Assembly: GCA_016711485.1 (NCBI GenBank)
Contig: JADJSX010000023.1
Span: 650,001 to 714,000 of the forward strand
Source: Leptospiraceae bacterium
GTDB taxonomy: Bacteria; Spirochaetota; Leptospiria; Leptospirales; Leptospiraceae
Direction: 5' to 3'
DNA: 64,000 bases
Positions 44,587-53,258 of this stretch are shown here, piece by piece. Below the pieces are notes generated by a model. It was not told the DNA's origin, did not search any database, and worked only from the letters and a program-made list of their open reading frames with translations. The position numbers and the translations under genes are program-made. The first letter of the stretch is position 1, and every line of letters starts with the position of its first letter.

Positions 44587-44869
44587 AACGTTCTCTCAAA
44601 GTAAATAATATATGGGGTTACTTTAAAAGCAAGTTGAAAAACTGTTGTCTGAACTGTGATTTATGTGATTGCTATGATTAGATTACGAAATATTTTTCCG
44701 ATAACATTGATAAATTTAAGTATCCCCTAATATTTCTTTGCATCTTTTTGTTTTAGAAAATTGACTTTATTGGTAAAATAATATTAATCTGCATTCTTAT
44801 TCTATTTGACCCTCTACTCTATATAACTAATGGTGGTGCCTTAGTTAATAAAGTAGAGGCTTTTTGTAA

Positions 44870-46027
44870 ATGAGCAATGAACCAATTCGTTTTTCATGGG
44901 TGGCTACTCATAAAGAGATAGTTCAGTTTTTAGCAACCAAACAAAACAATCAGATAGAACTGATTGATCTCTTAAAGAAAGTTGGAATTACAAATTTTAA
45001 TGATAAAGACGCAAACGGAAAAGATATTGATTTAATTGAAATCGATCCATTTACCTTTTTTTCTTATATTTATAAATTTGGAAGTGAAAAGCGGCTTTCT
45101 GTTTTACAAAAGATTGCAAAGGAACTGAAACTTAAAAATTATCCAACCGATGAATCCGGTATTCCTTCTACAAATCCACAAAGAGTTTGGTTGTTTCCCT
45201 ATAAAATCAAAAGAAATAATCAGGAAGTTTCTCGACTTTGGAAATTCTTTTTTTCTGCAATTGATAATTCGATTTCAGATGAGGAGTTTCAAGACATACT
45301 TACGATTCGAAACGTAGGCAAAACGAAATTAACCGAAGCTCTATTTTATATCAACCCTGAAAAATACTTTCCCATTGATGGTCCAACTCGACCTTACTTA
45401 AAAGAATTATTTCAAATTGAATCTTCTTTTGAATCGTATTCAGATTACTTGGATATAATCAGAAGAGTTCGAGAAAAAACAACAAAGCCTTTCTATGAAA
45501 TATCGTATGACGCATGGACTTCGTATACGAATAAAACTGATAAACCAAAATACTGGATATTTCAGGGCAATCCTAAAATTTATAATATAGTGGAAGCACT
45601 TAAAAATAATGCGATTGACACTTGGAGTGTAAGAGCGCATAAGTCTGAAATTAAAAAAGATGACAAAGTAATTCTCTGGGTTACAGGCGAAGCCCAAGGA
45701 TGTTACGCATTAGCGGAAGTAACCTCCAATGTATATGAAGGACGGGATGAAAAAAGTCAAATGAAATACTACACTGATAAAAGTGTAGATGAAATTTCTT
45801 CTAGAGTAAAAGTACAAGTAACCCATAATCTCGTAGATGCTCCCATTTTAAAAGCACAAATAGATTCCAATCCTGAATTATCAGAATTAAACGTCGGGAG
45901 TCAAGGAACCAATTTCTCTGCGACAGAAGACGAATATATGGCACTCCTTGATCTAATTGAGCACGATAAGAATACTTTTGCAAAGACGCTTGCTATGTAT
46001 CGAAAAGAAGACCTCGATTTCTATTAG
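44870..46027 (+). CDS. EVE-domain N-terminal part of an EVE-McrB gene, separated by an IS
   Basis: 385 residues. The first ~200 are unassigned with KTKLTEALFYINPEKYFPID. Residues 226-320 form an EVE domain (PKYWIFQGNPKIYNIV, TWSVRAHKSEIKKDDKVILW), a reader of modified bases. The last bases of its stop codon belong to the inserted IS. Without the IS the frame runs FYF, TAA, then FLKEILNHFQLKIGDERLSY into the McrB gene in the same frame. The ancestral protein was probably one EVE-AAA protein; this part may still be made on its own. Confidence 0.8.
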   Translation: MSNEPIRFSWVATHKEIVQFLATKQNNQIELIDLLKKVGITNFNDKDANGKDIDLIEIDPFTFFSYIYKFGSEKRLSVLQKIAKELKLKNYPTDESGIPSTNPQRVWLFPYKIKRNNQEVSRLWKFFFSAIDNSISDEEFQDILTIRNVGKTKLTEALFYINPEKYFPIDGPTRPYLKELFQIESSFESYSDYLDIIRRVREKTTKPFYEISYDAWTSYTNKTDKPKYWIFQGNPKIYNIVEALKNNAIDTWSVRAHKSEIKKDDKVILWVTGEAQGCYALAEVTSNVYEGRDEKSQMKYYTDKSVDEISSRVKVQVTHNLVDAPILKAQIDSNPELSELNVGSQGTNFSATEDEYMALLDLIEHDKNTFAKTLAMYRKEDLDFY

Positions 46028-47017
46028 AGTTGTTGCAAAATTCGATTTTATGTTAGTCTAAAATTTTTTCAAGTTTAAATTCCATAATCCGTAGCATATA
46101 TTCATGATTAAATCTGAAAATCCTTTTTTGATGTTTCTAAATACATCAGTGACTCCGGAAGCCTCTTTATGCCGCCTATTGCATGTTCAACGAGAATTCT
46201 AAGTTTTGAAATCTTTCTATTCTGTTTTTTTTCGTATTGAAAAAGAGTTCTAGATTTAGGTTTCTTTTTAGGCATAAAGATATTTAGATCAGGACTTAGT
46301 TTTTGGAAGCCTAGAATCCAGTATCGACATAAACTTTCATTTCGGACAGAAGATAATTTTTGACTAGTGTTTCTTTCATCAATACGAAATCATGCATTGA
46401 GCCTTGCACTGTGTTAGATAAATATAAGATTTCTTTTTTTCGATTTGTAATAACTAAATTTTTAACTGTATGCCGTTGCTTTTTTCCTGAATAGTTCTTT
46501 TTGAATATCCTTATTTTTCGGTCTTCTTCTGGGTCTTTCAGTTCCATCAATAAAAATTTCTTCATTATTTTCTTTCATCTTTTTCAATTTATCAGTAATC
46601 TTTTAGGCTTTCGTGCGGGTAATAGCATCATTGTTTTTAAAGTAGACTCTAGTATTTTCGAATACTTATGAACCCACCGATTTGCTGTTCCTTTATCGAC
46701 GCCAAAGAAAAAGCCTGCTTCATCGAATGTGGGATAGCATTTTACATAGTATAGAATGAAAAATAATTTCTCTAACGAATTTGTTAGTTCAGTTTTTCTT
46801 CCTTTCGATGATTTCTTTTCTTTCTTATCATGTTTTTCTAACTCAATTTCAAAATAGGGAAGACTTTCATAAATTTTTTCAGGCGATACTCCTGTCAATG
46901 CCTGACAAAGTCGTTTCTTTTTTAATATCTTTTCTATATTCTTCATACAGAAAATAAATAACTCGATTGTTTTTGTACAAGCTTTTTTTAGGATATTTCT
47001 AATTTTGCAACAACTCT
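46026..47017 (-). mobile_element. IS5-family (ISL2-like) insertion sequence, degenerate
   Basis: 992 bp with perfect 17-bp terminal inverted repeats AGAGTTGTTGCAAAATT (46026-46042) and its complement (47001-47017). A 3-bp ATT occurs on both sides, which fits the ANT target of ISL2-like elements. It encodes a broken DDE_Tnp_4 transposase on the minus strand and splits the EVE-McrB gene. Confidence 0.9.
46075..46946 (-). pseudogene. IS5-type DDE_Tnp_4 transposase with frameshifts
   Basis: Pieces in order on the minus strand: KLFFILYYVKCYPTFDEAGF with the helix-turn-helix (46946-46584), then FIDGTERPRRRPKNK, then YSGKKQRHTVKNLVITNRKK and GSMHDFVLMKE (46565-46311), then SKLRILVEHAIGGIKRLPES. They are the D, D and E regions of DDE_Tnp_4 but lie in different frames with stop codons. 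Inactive. Confidence 0.85.
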
Positions 47018-47103
47018 ATTTTTAATTTTTAAAAGAAATCCTAAATCATTTTCAATTAAAGATAGGTGATGAAAGACTTTCTTATAGTTGCAAACGAAAT
47101 CGC

Positions 47104-48585
47104 TTGAACTTTATTGTTGGTCAAAGGTATTGCTGGAATCTTTTTCCTGCAGACGCAAGAGGCAAATACGGAGTAATTTCTAAAGAAAGAATAGATGGGA
47201 TTAAATTCTCTGACCCGTTCGAGGGAAATCAACCACAACCTTACTATAGCCATTTTTCTGAAACTTATTATCTAGAAGATAATAAAGCAAACATTTTGGA
47301 TGCAATAGAAAAAGAACTGAATCGATCGAAAAAATCTAGTTTTAGAATTCATCATAATGAAGATTTTGAAATTTATGCATTTAACAATGAAAGTATTACT
47401 AACCCAACCCAAGCAAAGGATAACAACATGAAACCTCTTTCACTCAATACAATCTTTTACGGACCACCGGGAACAGGCAAGACCTATCATACAATTCTGA
47501 GAGCAGCCGAGATCATTGAGAATAAAAAGATTTCTGATTATACAGAAGCACAAAGAATTTTCAATGCAAACCTTGGAGACCGAATTGAGTTTATTACCTT
47601 TCATCAAAATTATAGCTATGAAGATTTTATACAGGGGCTAAGACCTAACGTAGAAAAAGAAAATAAAGAATTACGTTTTGAAAGAAGTGATGGAGTGTTT
47701 AAAAGAATCGCTGATAGGGCATTGAAGAATTTAAAAGATTTTGCCGCACCAAATGAAGCAAAGAGAAAGTTTGAAGATGTATTCAATGAATTTATTCAAC
47801 CATTAATTCAGGGTAATATTACTGAAATGGAAATTAAAATGAAAAATGTTTCTTTCTATATTACGGAAATTGGAACAAAATCTATTGAATTTCGAAAGAA
47901 CGTAGGGGAATCGAAGCATACTCTCAGTATTGAGACCTTACATAGAATGTATGATAAGGGTATAAATGATATTATTATTGGCGGACTTCAATTTTATTAT
48001 AATCCCATCTTGACGATGTTGTTAGAAAAAAGTAAGGTTAAAAACAATTCTGTTAAAAGACAAAACTATGTTATCATCATTGATGAAATCAATCGAGCAA
48101 ATATTTCTCGAGTGTTTGGAGAGTTGATTACACTTATAGAGCCTGATAAACGATCACATGGAAAGATTCCGCTTAGATGCACATTGCCTTCTGGGGAAGA
48201 ATTTATTGTGCCTTCTAATTTATTTATCATTGGAGCGATGAATACAGCAGATAAGTCGATTGCTCTTTTGGATATCGCACTTAGAAGACGCTTTGTGTTT
48301 GAAGCTATGTATCCGCTGTATGAAATTGTAGGAGAAGAAATCTTTCACAAGGAAGTTTTGAAGAAGCTAAATACTGAGATTATTAAACGGAAGGGACATG
48401 ATTTTCAAATTGGACATTCTTATTTCATGGGAGATAACAAAGATTTACCGGAGATAATGAATCGAAAAGTAATTCCACTCTTATTAGAATACTTCATGAA
48501 TGATGAAACAGAAGTAACACAGATTTTAAAGACGGCTGATTTAGTTGTTAAAAAAGATATTTGGCCTTTAGAAATTCAGGAATAA
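47104..48585 (+). CDS. mcrB: McrB-like GTPase/AAA+ part of a type IV restriction system
   Basis: 493 residues from a TTG at 47104; the frame is open from 47026. YGPPGTGKTYHT (Walker A), IIIDEINRANISRVFGELI (Walker B) and IIGAMNTADKSIALLDIALRRRF (the McrB-specific NTADKS signature and arginine finger) identify McrB. Motor subunit that drives McrC cleavage of modified DNA. Start uncertain because an IS and a TAA at 47023-47025 cut it from its EVE recognition part. Overlap-free join to mcrC (2 nt). Confidence 0.92.
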   Translation: MNFIVGQRYCWNLFPADARGKYGVISKERIDGIKFSDPFEGNQPQPYYSHFSETYYLEDNKANILDAIEKELNRSKKSSFRIHHNEDFEIYAFNNESITNPTQAKDNNMKPLSLNTIFYGPPGTGKTYHTILRAAEIIENKKISDYTEAQRIFNANLGDRIEFITFHQNYSYEDFIQGLRPNVEKENKELRFERSDGVFKRIADRALKNLKDFAAPNEAKRKFEDVFNEFIQPLIQGNITEMEIKMKNVSFYITEIGTKSIEFRKNVGESKHTLSIETLHRMYDKGINDIIIGGLQFYYNPILTMLLEKSKVKNNSVKRQNYVIIIDEINRANISRVFGELITLIEPDKRSHGKIPLRCTLPSGEEFIVPSNLFIIGAMNTADKSIALLDIALRRRFVFEAMYPLYEIVGEEIFHKEVLKKLNTEIIKRKGHDFQIGHSYFMGDNKDLPEIMNRKVIPLLLEYFMNDETEVTQILKTADLVVKKDIWPLEIQE

Positions 48586-48587
48586 TC

Positions 48588-49946
48588 ATGATAAACCTCT
48601 TCGAATACCAAAACAAAGAAACCTTTGATGGCTCTTTTACTGATTTAGAAATATTCCTAGATGAGATTTGGAGTAGGAGAGAAAAGAATTCATTTTATTC
48701 GGATATTGTATCTTCTAAACAGGAAGCGCAACCCTTTATTCAATTCTTACGCAAAACCAACCATATAAAATCCAATAAATATGTAGGTGTAATTCATTTT
48801 GAAGGAGAAAAGATAAATCTACTTCCCAAGATATTTTATGAGGATAATCGTGAATATTCAGAAAATGACATAAATGTAATGCAAAGTCATATTCTATGGT
48901 GGCTTTCTTATTGTAGAAAGATTAAATTTCCAAACTATCAAACTTCTCTCGGTGGAAAAAAGAGTGATTTCTTTGAAATCTTAATTTATTTATTTTCTAA
49001 GTATACAAGGCAGCTTTTGTCAAATTCTGTATATCAACAATACGAGGAAATCAATCAGGAGCTTCCCTTTATAAAAGGTCGTTTAAATACGAATGAATAC
49101 ATCCATGAAAATATTGCGCGGGGGAATTGGCATAAAATAAACTGCACCTATGATGCTTTTGTGTTTGATAACTTATTTAATCGAATTATAAAATATGTGG
49201 CAAAGCTACTTTTAAATGTTACAGAAAATTCGGATAATAAGAAGTATCTGCGAGAGATTTTGTTTATCTTAGAAGAAGTGAGTGATGTAACTGTCACTCG
49301 AGAAGACTGCCTTCGAGTAAAATTCAATCCCATGTTTGGAGAATTTGAAACGGTAAGGGATTATTGTTATCTATTTTTGAATCATAGTATTTCTTTTAAT
49401 TATAAAAATAATCTAAAATTATTTGCATTTCTATTGCCGATGGAATCTATCTTTGAAGATTTCGTATTTGGTTTTATAGGCAAAGAAATAAAAGGCATTA
49501 CCGCAAAATCGCAAATATCCTCTGTATATTTAGATGAAGAGAATGCCTTTACTCTTAAGCCCGACATTCATCTACAAATTGGCTCTAGAGAAATTCTAGC
49601 AGATACAAAGTATAAAATTCTCTATTCAGAAGAAACTGATCCCAAGAAAGGAATTTCCCAATCTGATTTGTATCAAATGATTTCGTATGCAATCCGATTT
49701 AAAATTAAGGAGATAATCCTATTTTACCCCAATACAATTTCTAATTACACGGAGTCTATGAATAAAATTACTATTCAGGACAGATTGGCAAACGAGGTAA
49801 AGATTTTAATACAAGTATTTCAACTCCCGATTATCAATAGAGAATTATTTCATGAAGCTTCGGATGAGAATCTACCTCTATTTGCTTTATTTCACAAAAC
49901 ACAACTAGAATTAAAGAATAGATTAGAAGAAATTCTTTTTCTCTAA
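48588..49946 (+). CDS. mcrC: McrC-like nuclease subunit
   Basis: 452 residues; start at 48588, 2 nt after the mcrB stop. An upstream in-frame GTG/ATG region would overlap mcrB and is less likely. The N-terminal part contacts McrB. The PD-(D/E)xK nuclease is visible as LKPDIHLQIGSREILADTKYKIL with the catalytic Asp and D-x-K. Together with McrB forms a modification-dependent type IV restriction enzyme. Intact, but the partner has probably lost its DNA reader domain. Confidence 0.9.
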   Translation: MINLFEYQNKETFDGSFTDLEIFLDEIWSRREKNSFYSDIVSSKQEAQPFIQFLRKTNHIKSNKYVGVIHFEGEKINLLPKIFYEDNREYSENDINVMQSHILWWLSYCRKIKFPNYQTSLGGKKSDFFEILIYLFSKYTRQLLSNSVYQQYEEINQELPFIKGRLNTNEYIHENIARGNWHKINCTYDAFVFDNLFNRIIKYVAKLLLNVTENSDNKKYLREILFILEEVSDVTVTREDCLRVKFNPMFGEFETVRDYCYLFLNHSISFNYKNNLKLFAFLLPMESIFEDFVFGFIGKEIKGITAKSQISSVYLDEENAFTLKPDIHLQIGSREILADTKYKILYSEETDPKKGISQSDLYQMISYAIRFKIKEIILFYPNTISNYTESMNKITIQDRLANEVKILIQVFQLPIINRELFHEASDENLPLFALFHKTQLELKNRLEEILFL

Positions 49947-49953
49947 AGATATT

Positions 49954-50130
49954 TTAGCGCAAAAGCTTTTCACTAAGGTTTTTATTTACTAATATGTATG
50001 TGTGAGCTGTGCCAGCAGCGATTAAGTATTCATGGTCATTATAGGAAATAATAAAATCTAGTTTGTCATTTGTGATAAAGAAAACTTTGTTTGGATTAAC
50101 GGTTGCGGATAATTTGTATTTGCTAGTCAT
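49954..50130 (-). CDS. 58-residue hypothetical protein
   Basis: Open frame from ATG 50130 reading MTSKYKLSATVNPNKVFFIT, NDKLDFIISYNDHEYLIAAG and ending LVNKNLSEKLLR. The composition looks coding. A related beginning (MASKYKLSS) occurs on the minus strand at 40608 where a repeat has replaced the rest, so this is a recurrent small gene. Function unknown; a TA-type component is possible from context. Confidence 0.45.
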   Translation of the reverse strand: MTSKYKLSATVNPNKVFFITNDKLDFIISYNDHEYLIAAGTAHTYILVNKNLSEKLLR

Positions 50131-50145
50131 TATGATTGTAAGAAA

Positions 50146-50509
50146 TTACTCTTGTAAGTTTTCTAAAATTTTTTGGAATATGATTTTAATATCAGGCAAC
50201 TCGCCTTGGATTACTTGCCAAATGATTTTATAGTTGATTCCAAAATATTCATGAGCAAGTCGGTTTCTAATTCCATCCATTTGTATCCACGGCAAATTAG
50301 GATTTTCCGCTTTCAGATTTTCAGAAAGATCCTCCGATGCGTTACATAAATCTTGCAACCTCTTGGCACAGGCATTGTGAATTAAACGATTAACGATTAG
50401 AAAGAAAGTTTTCCTCGGAAACACCATTCACAAAAGATTCAATGTCACCTATTGCGCCTAGTATAATTTGCAAACGTACTTGATCGGAAATTTTATTCTT
50501 TTCTTTCAT
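50146..50509 (-). pseudogene. HepT-like toxin frameshifted by a 7-bp duplication
   Basis: From ATG 50509 the frame reads MKEKNKISDQVRLQIILGAI and EENFLSNR, then stop. The second part reads LIHNACAKRLQDLCNASEDL and IRNRLAHEYFGINYK with the Rx4HxY motif. On the plus strand AACGATT is repeated in tandem at 50385-50398. Removing one copy gives 357 nt, exactly 119 codons. Inactivation of a toxin by strand-slippage is a typical decay route. Its 5' end overlaps mntA (50493) by 17 nt. Confidence 0.9.
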
Positions 50510-50813
50510 AAACCAATATCTTGTCCTTTTCAATGTAAGGTTTAATATAAGGAGAAACTTCTTCGGTTGTAATTAAATCTATTTTTTTGTTAAATCTGTT
50601 TTTTAATTCATATTCCATAGTAAAAAAGAAAAGTCCTATTGGTTTAGAAAAATCCAATTCAACAAGAATATCCATATCGCTTTTTTCATCCGCTTCCGAT
50701 CTTGCGTAAGAGCCAAAGAGATAAGCTTTTTTTACAGGCTTATTTGTAAAATAATCTTTGAGATTATGTTTGATCTCTTCTATAGATATTGGATTTTTCT
50801 TTTCTGCTAACAT
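50493..50813 (-). CDS. mntA: MntA-like nucleotidyltransferase antitoxin
   Basis: 106 residues with KAYLFGSYARSEADEKSDMD, the complete GSx10DxD motif, and IDLITTEEVSPYIKPYIEKD typical of MntA. First gene of a HepT-MntA pair whose toxin is frameshifted. May now be an orphan antitoxin. Confidence 0.9.
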   Translation of the reverse strand: MLAEKKNPISIEEIKHNLKDYFTNKPVKKAYLFGSYARSEADEKSDMDILVELDFSKPIGLFFFTMEYELKNRFNKKIDLITTEEVSPYIKPYIEKDKILVYERKE

Positions 50814-51060
50814 GTTTTAGTTTCTGCCCGATTTATAGTTCATGTTAATTTTGTAACAATTCTTTTGCTAGTCATTATTTTTTAGGCTTCTTTGGATTTA
50901 GTTTTTTTGCAGTCTTACGTGTCGGTAAAATTTGCCGTCAGTAGATTGCATTTTCAGTTGTCCCAAAGTTTGGGACAACTCACTACCTTCACTTTGCAAC
51001 TTTGTTTTCAACGCATTCCAGTATTTTCTGGGTCTTGGGCTATTCGTCAAAATTTCTATA

Positions 51061-51325
51061 TACCACTTCTAATAAATAAGTTCCACTATTTTTCAAAAAA
51101 GGGGTATTCCCAATTGCCAAAAATAAGTTATTAATTCACCTTACGCAAGGTGAGTCCTGCGTCCACGGGAGGTTTGCACCTAGCGGTGGGCTCGCTGCCG
51201 CGGGCTATTGAATTTATTAATTCATTAGCATTTTCTAATATTCTTAATTTATCTTCAAACTTCATAATTTTCCTTTTTTGCGTAACGTCAGTTATTAAAT
51301 CGGAGTTTACTTTTGGCAATTGGTA
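51061..51325. mobile_element. TA-family miniature element containing MITE copy C
   Basis: Outer ends TACCACTTCT and GCAATTGGTA, with TA at 51059-51060 and 51326-51327. Without the nested MITE and one TTATTA copy it would be 101 bp, with an internal CAATTGCCAAAA/TTTTGGCAATTG inverted repeat. Related in ends and target site to 43502-43612. Confidence 0.75.
51134..51291. mobile_element. TTATTA-family MITE, copy C (158 bp)
   Basis: Same length as copy A, opposite orientation. TTATTA repeats at 51128-51133 and 51292-51297. Ends ATTCACCTTACGC and GCGTAACGTCAG. It carries a 44-codon frame on the minus strand (51265 to 51131) reading MKFEDKLRILENANELINSI and PTARCKPPVDAGL, closely matching the frame in copy A. 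Confidence 0.9.
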
Positions 51326-51482
51326 TAACATCAATAATTGAGAAATACCATTTTTCTCTTTTTTCGTCCCAGTGAGTTCTTACTTGTTTGGTTTCAAAAA
51401 TTTTTACTGAGTTTTCTTTTTTCATCTGCTTCTAATCTCTTCAAGTGATTTTAGATTGTTAAAATAATTCGCATAGCCGTGC

Positions 51483-51575
51483 TTACGTAAGCCAGACTTT
51501 TTCAACTTCTAAACGAGTTTCTATTTTCGTTTTTCCATCTTCCGTTTGATAAATTAGAATATTCGTATATTCCAT
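51483..51575 (-). pseudogene. RhuM-family N-terminal fragment
   Basis: 30 codons reading MEYTNILIYQTEDGKTKIET and LEVEKVWLT, then TAA. This is the start of RhuM/virulence-protein homologues. The following minus-strand DNA (to about 51430) encodes HGYANYFNNLKSLEEIRSR in another frame, probably the tail of a different gene. The region 51428-51582 is otherwise non-functional. Confidence 0.6.
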
Positions 51576-51582
51576 AAACTAT

Positions 51583-51792
51583 TTACTCCGCATACTTAAT
51601 AAAAAGCTCATCTTCCAATCCGAAAATTGTGAGTGCAAGTTTTATTCTATCAAATTTTCCATTGCTATCAATATTTGTTTCGATAAAGTAAGTATAATTT
51701 AGCGGGGCTAAATTTCTTTGGTAAACAGGTATAGCGAAAGTTGTTTCATTGGTTGCTAAAAATTTATCTATTTTGGTTTCGTTGGCTTTCAT
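51583..51792 (-). CDS. short DUF262-like N-terminal fragment
   Basis: 69 residues. MKANETKIDKFLATNETTFA and IPVYQRN are the conserved start of DUF262/GmrSD nucleases, which are normally 500-700 residues. The rest (NYTYFIETNIDSNGKFDRIK) does not follow the family, so this is probably a truncated or recombined gene. Its ATG overlaps the stop of the 54-residue gene before it by 4 nt. Confidence 0.5.
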   Translation of the reverse strand: MKANETKIDKFLATNETTFAIPVYQRNLAPLNYTYFIETNIDSNGKFDRIKLALTIFGLEDELFIKYAE

Positions 51793-51953
51793 ACTTTGTA
51801 TATCTTAATAAACTCATTGAATTTTTGACTATCTAAAAGTTCAATACTAAAAGGTGTCTCTCTTTTCGGTATAATTTTGTCGATGTATTCGACTTTCCAT
51901 GTAGGAATATTATTTATTTTTTGAATAGGTTCTTTAAATGGTTCGACATTCAT
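51789..51953 (-). CDS. 54-residue hypothetical protein in the HNH operon
   Basis: Frame from ATG 51953 reads MNVEPFKEPIQKINNIPTWK and VEYIDKIIPKRETPFSIELL and stops at TGA 51789-51791. It begins 2 nt after the HNH gene and its stop overlaps the next ATG, so the three are probably one transcript. Family unknown. A small accessory to the HNH protein is possible. Confidence 0.5.
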   Translation of the reverse strand: MNVEPFKEPIQKINNIPTWKVEYIDKIIPKRETPFSIELLDSQKFNEFIKIYKV

Positions 51954-51955
51954 GA

Positions 51956-52714
51956 TTAGTCGAAATCATTGTCAGGACTTGTATAGGGAAGAAACACCTG
52001 AAAGAAAAATTTCTCGAATTGTAAAACGAAAAAGTATTTCGGATAATTAATATTTGAAGTTCTTTCATATAATTCAACTTTCCGTTCTTCACCATTCGAT
52101 TTATTTCTTCCCCAAATAAAAAAAAGTTTATCTTCCAAATTTATTTGAGTATTTTTGCTCGAGATAATTTCTGCTACATTTCGAATCTCACCAAGCCTAT
52201 TTTCTGGTAAAATTGAAATCCCAAATTTAATAAACAGGAAAACTAAATTTTTAATTTTTATAGGGGGAGTATTAATTTTAAACGTTATCATGTTTTTGCT
52301 CTCATCTAGAGCAGAAATTTCTTTTTCAATATGCAGAGTCCCATCTTTAGTTTGAAATACTATGTTCTTATTTTCGAATATTGGTGGTGCATTGTTTAAA
52401 GTTAAAGCTCTGATAGGATTAAAGAATTTAAAAAATTCATCCTCACTCTTACTGAAAAATTCATTACATTCATCACACTCATTGTAATTTTTTATATTGG
52501 ACTTAAATGCTTTTGATATTGCATGAGATACTTTCTTGAACTTGTCTTTATTTGATATGAAAGTATTATCACAAAACAAGCAGTGCCTTTGATTTTTATT
52601 TCCAAGAAAATGGCTATCTTGTAAGTTATATTCTAGCAGTAGTTTATAATGAGAGTAGTATGTATCTCTAGGAATTAATTCAGGAAAATATTTAGGCATA
52701 AATTTAGTTAGCAA
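51956..52714 (-). CDS. HNH-type endonuclease-like protein
   Basis: 252 residues. CLFCDNTF (first CxxC), a central His in KKVSHAISKAF and NECDECNEFF (second CxxC with N) follow the HNH_5-like zinc pattern around residues 45-90. The C-terminal ~150 residues are unassigned. Probably a DNA-nicking or cutting protein of a defence locus; DUF262 and Bro-N fragments nearby support an anti-phage or prophage setting. Confidence 0.65.
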   Translation of the reverse strand: MLTKFMPKYFPELIPRDTYYSHYKLLLEYNLQDSHFLGNKNQRHCLFCDNTFISNKDKFKKVSHAISKAFKSNIKNYNECDECNEFFSKSEDEFFKFFNPIRALTLNNAPPIFENKNIVFQTKDGTLHIEKEISALDESKNMITFKINTPPIKIKNLVFLFIKFGISILPENRLGEIRNVAEIISSKNTQINLEDKLFFIWGRNKSNGEERKVELYERTSNINYPKYFFVLQFEKFFFQVFLPYTSPDNDFD

Positions 52715-52815
52715 TCTAATGATAAGTTTTAATTAAACTAGCTAAAAAGCAAGAATTAAACTATTTGCATTCCCATTTCCCTAAATAAATCCCTCTTGAA
52801 ATTTACCAAAGTTTG

Positions 52816-53139
52816 AATGTTACTTTTCCTAATTACGATGCTGTTTGTTATCACTGCGAGCAATGCATTGAGAAATTAATGAAAGCTTTATTAATAAAAT
52901 CAGAGGCAAGTTTTGATTATACGCACAATTTAATTAAACTATAGGAATATCTTCCAAAGATAAATCCAGTTTTTTCTTTTGAAACTAACGACCTAAAATT
53001 TTTAACAAGGGCAGGAGTAAACTTTCGTTATCATGGAGAGAATTCTGAAAAAGAAGAAGCTGTCTCTGCTTTAGATATTACAAAAGCAATTCGAAAGACA
53101 TTAATTTCTTTTATCGGGGATGAGTATTTCATTTTTTAA
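52816..53139 (+). pseudogene. HEPN-domain toxin relic
   Basis: One frame reads FPNYDAVCYHCEQCIEKLMK, DYTHNLIKL, TAG (52942-52944), EYLPKINPVF, LTRAGVNFRYHGENSEKEEA and ends at TAA 53137-53139. This is the HEPN pattern (EK..KA, THNL, RYPG-like). No start codon with a ribosome-binding site is visible upstream, and an internal stop interrupts it. No adjacent MNT gene. Confidence 0.75.
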
Positions 53140-53258
53140 ATTCTTACAAAATCCCTTTTTACTCCTTTCTTTCCAATCTCCCAAAAAATTAAAATCACTT
53201 GACGACAACAACCAAAAAATAAAAGTCAAATACAGATTTATTAGTAAAAGAGGTTACT

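Larger units (their letters stand above)
50898..51425 (-). pseudogene. Bro-N/phage-antirepressor-like gene with nested insertions
   Basis: The N-terminal part (51425 down to 51328) reads VKIFETKQVRTHWDEKREKW and FSIIDVI. The C-terminal part (51060 down to 50898) reads EILTNSPRPRKYWNALKTKL and LGQLKMQSTDGKFY. Between them lies a TACCA...TGGTA element that itself contains MITE copy C. Removing 267 nt (265 plus TA) leaves 261 nt, 87 codons, with IIDVIEILTNS across the joint. The gene also lacks the later part of a normal antirepressor. Confidence 0.85.

Noticed and set aside
50957..50977. Palindrome TTGTCCCAAA/TTTGGGACAA as a terminator
   Set aside because: It lies within the coding part of the Bro-N relic (ELSQTLGQL) and is not followed by a T run.
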